NCBI GenBank assembly: GCA_030591625.1
Contig: JAUVAR010000170.1
Span: 1 to 6,208, forward strand
Origin: Candidatus Zixiibacteriota bacterium
GTDB taxonomy: Bacteria; Zixibacteria; MSB-5A5; GN15; FEB-12
Reading direction: 5' to 3'
Length of the DNA: 6,208 nucleotides
Shown: positions 5,766-6,208 of the stretch, one piece after another
Layout: each line of letters opens with the position of its first letter
Numbering within the stretch: position 1 is the first letter of the stretch
Notes under the pieces: model-generated
Told to the model about the DNA's origin: nothing
Database searches by the model: none
Seen by the model: only the letters and a program-made list of their open reading frames with translations
Program-made: the position numbers and the translations under genes

Positions 5766-6208
5766 ACATTCTTTTCTCATCTATCTTTGATTTAACGAGA
5801 GTTTTCTGGGAAGTTTCAGAAGGACTTAAAGAACAGGGTCACAAAATATTCTGGATTACAACAGCCGAACCCTGGACGGCATGGTTAGTCGAACAAGGTG
5901 TTGATAGAAACGACATTCTTCAACTCGTTTATGAGCAGTCTGATTTTATTTCGCCTTCCGAACGTGAGAAAATATTGGCTGAGCTTATTGGCTGTGAACA
6001 GATGAATGATGTAACTGTCAATCAGGTAATGATGATGGATCGGTTTATTATGTACAAAAATAAACCGGACATTAATGAATATATGCTTCTTTATTATCGT
6101 GACATTAAGAAGTTTCTTATTTCAAAAAGCATTCATCTCGTATTTGCGGAACCAACAAACAGTAATGAAATTATCACGTCGATCGTTTGCAATGAACTTG
6201 GTATAAAA
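5762..6208 (+). CDS. Probable glycosyltransferase-like protein, N-terminal part (3' truncated)
   Basis: An open frame of 149 codons from ATG 5762 to the window edge with no stop; it is translated here directly from the bases. It begins MNILFSSIFDLTRVFWEVSE, then has a helix and a second strand GHKIFWITTAEPWTAWLVEQ. This is the beta-alpha-beta layout of a GT-B N-terminal domain: a start strand, a helix carrying an 'EVSEGLKEQGHK' style element, and a hydrophobic strand. A later segment IHLVFAEPTNSNEIITSIVC would be a further strand and helix, similar to the 'D.vi.....' strand of capsule glycosyltransferases. No signal peptide or membrane helix is seen. No catalytic residues can be assigned because the C-terminal nucleotide-binding half is missing. 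It overlaps the flippase stop by 4 bp and has its own GGAG, so it belongs to the same transcription unit. The family is not recognised with certainty; a non-GT surface-carbohydrate protein remains possible. Confidence 0.55.
   Translation, partial: MNILFSSIFDLTRVFWEVSEGLKEQGHKIFWITTAEPWTAWLVEQGVDRNDILQLVYEQSDFISPSEREKILAELIGCEQMNDVTVNQVMMMDRFIMYKNKPDINEYMLLYYRDIKKFLISKSIHLVFAEPTNSNEIITSIVCNELGIK

Noticed and set aside
5386..5769. Overlapping small frames on both strands within the 3' part of the flippase gene
   Set aside because: They arise from hydrophobic codons of the flippase read in other frames; no independent start signal or family resemblance.

Overview
The window is a stretch of an ordinary bacterial chromosome, moderately AT-rich by eye. 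All seven genes lie on the + strand and are packed into what looks like one surface-glycan operon. Several junctions overlap as ATGA, and several starts have a Shine-Dalgarno-like GGAG or GAGG. That argues mildly against Bacteroidota, but the phylum cannot be named from this sequence. There are no RNA genes, insertion sequences, CRISPR arrays or clear terminators. The only gap longer than a few bases is the 60 bp between the first two genes.

Layout. Bases 1-2928 are the core of a pseudaminic acid (Pse5Ac7Ac) pathway: the 3' end of pseC (1-159), then pseG (220-1329), pseH (1316-1879) and pseI (1876-2928). Bases 2932-6208 hold assembly and export genes: a 433-residue GT-B-like protein of unassigned specificity (2932-4233), a multi-spanning Wzx-type flippase (4230-5765), and the 5' part of a second probable GT-B-like protein that runs off the right edge (5762 onward).

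How they work together. PseC aminates the 4-keto sugar made by PseB (not in the window). PseH acetylates N4, PseG removes UDP, and PseI condenses the free sugar with phosphoenolpyruvate to give pseudaminic acid. A CMP-pseudaminate synthetase (PseF) is still needed and is not here, although it often sits between pseC and pseG. The adjoining flippase and GT-like genes suggest the sugar goes into a lipid-linked O-antigen or capsule repeat, or another exported glycan, rather than only onto flagellin. That is inferred from context.

The pathway itself is known. The least explained parts are the 433-residue protein and the truncated last gene. Smaller oddities are a non-consensus residue in a PseG glycine loop, a perfect 14-bp palindrome over the pseI stop and the next start, and an 8-bp tandem repeat running into a TATAAT box before pseG.
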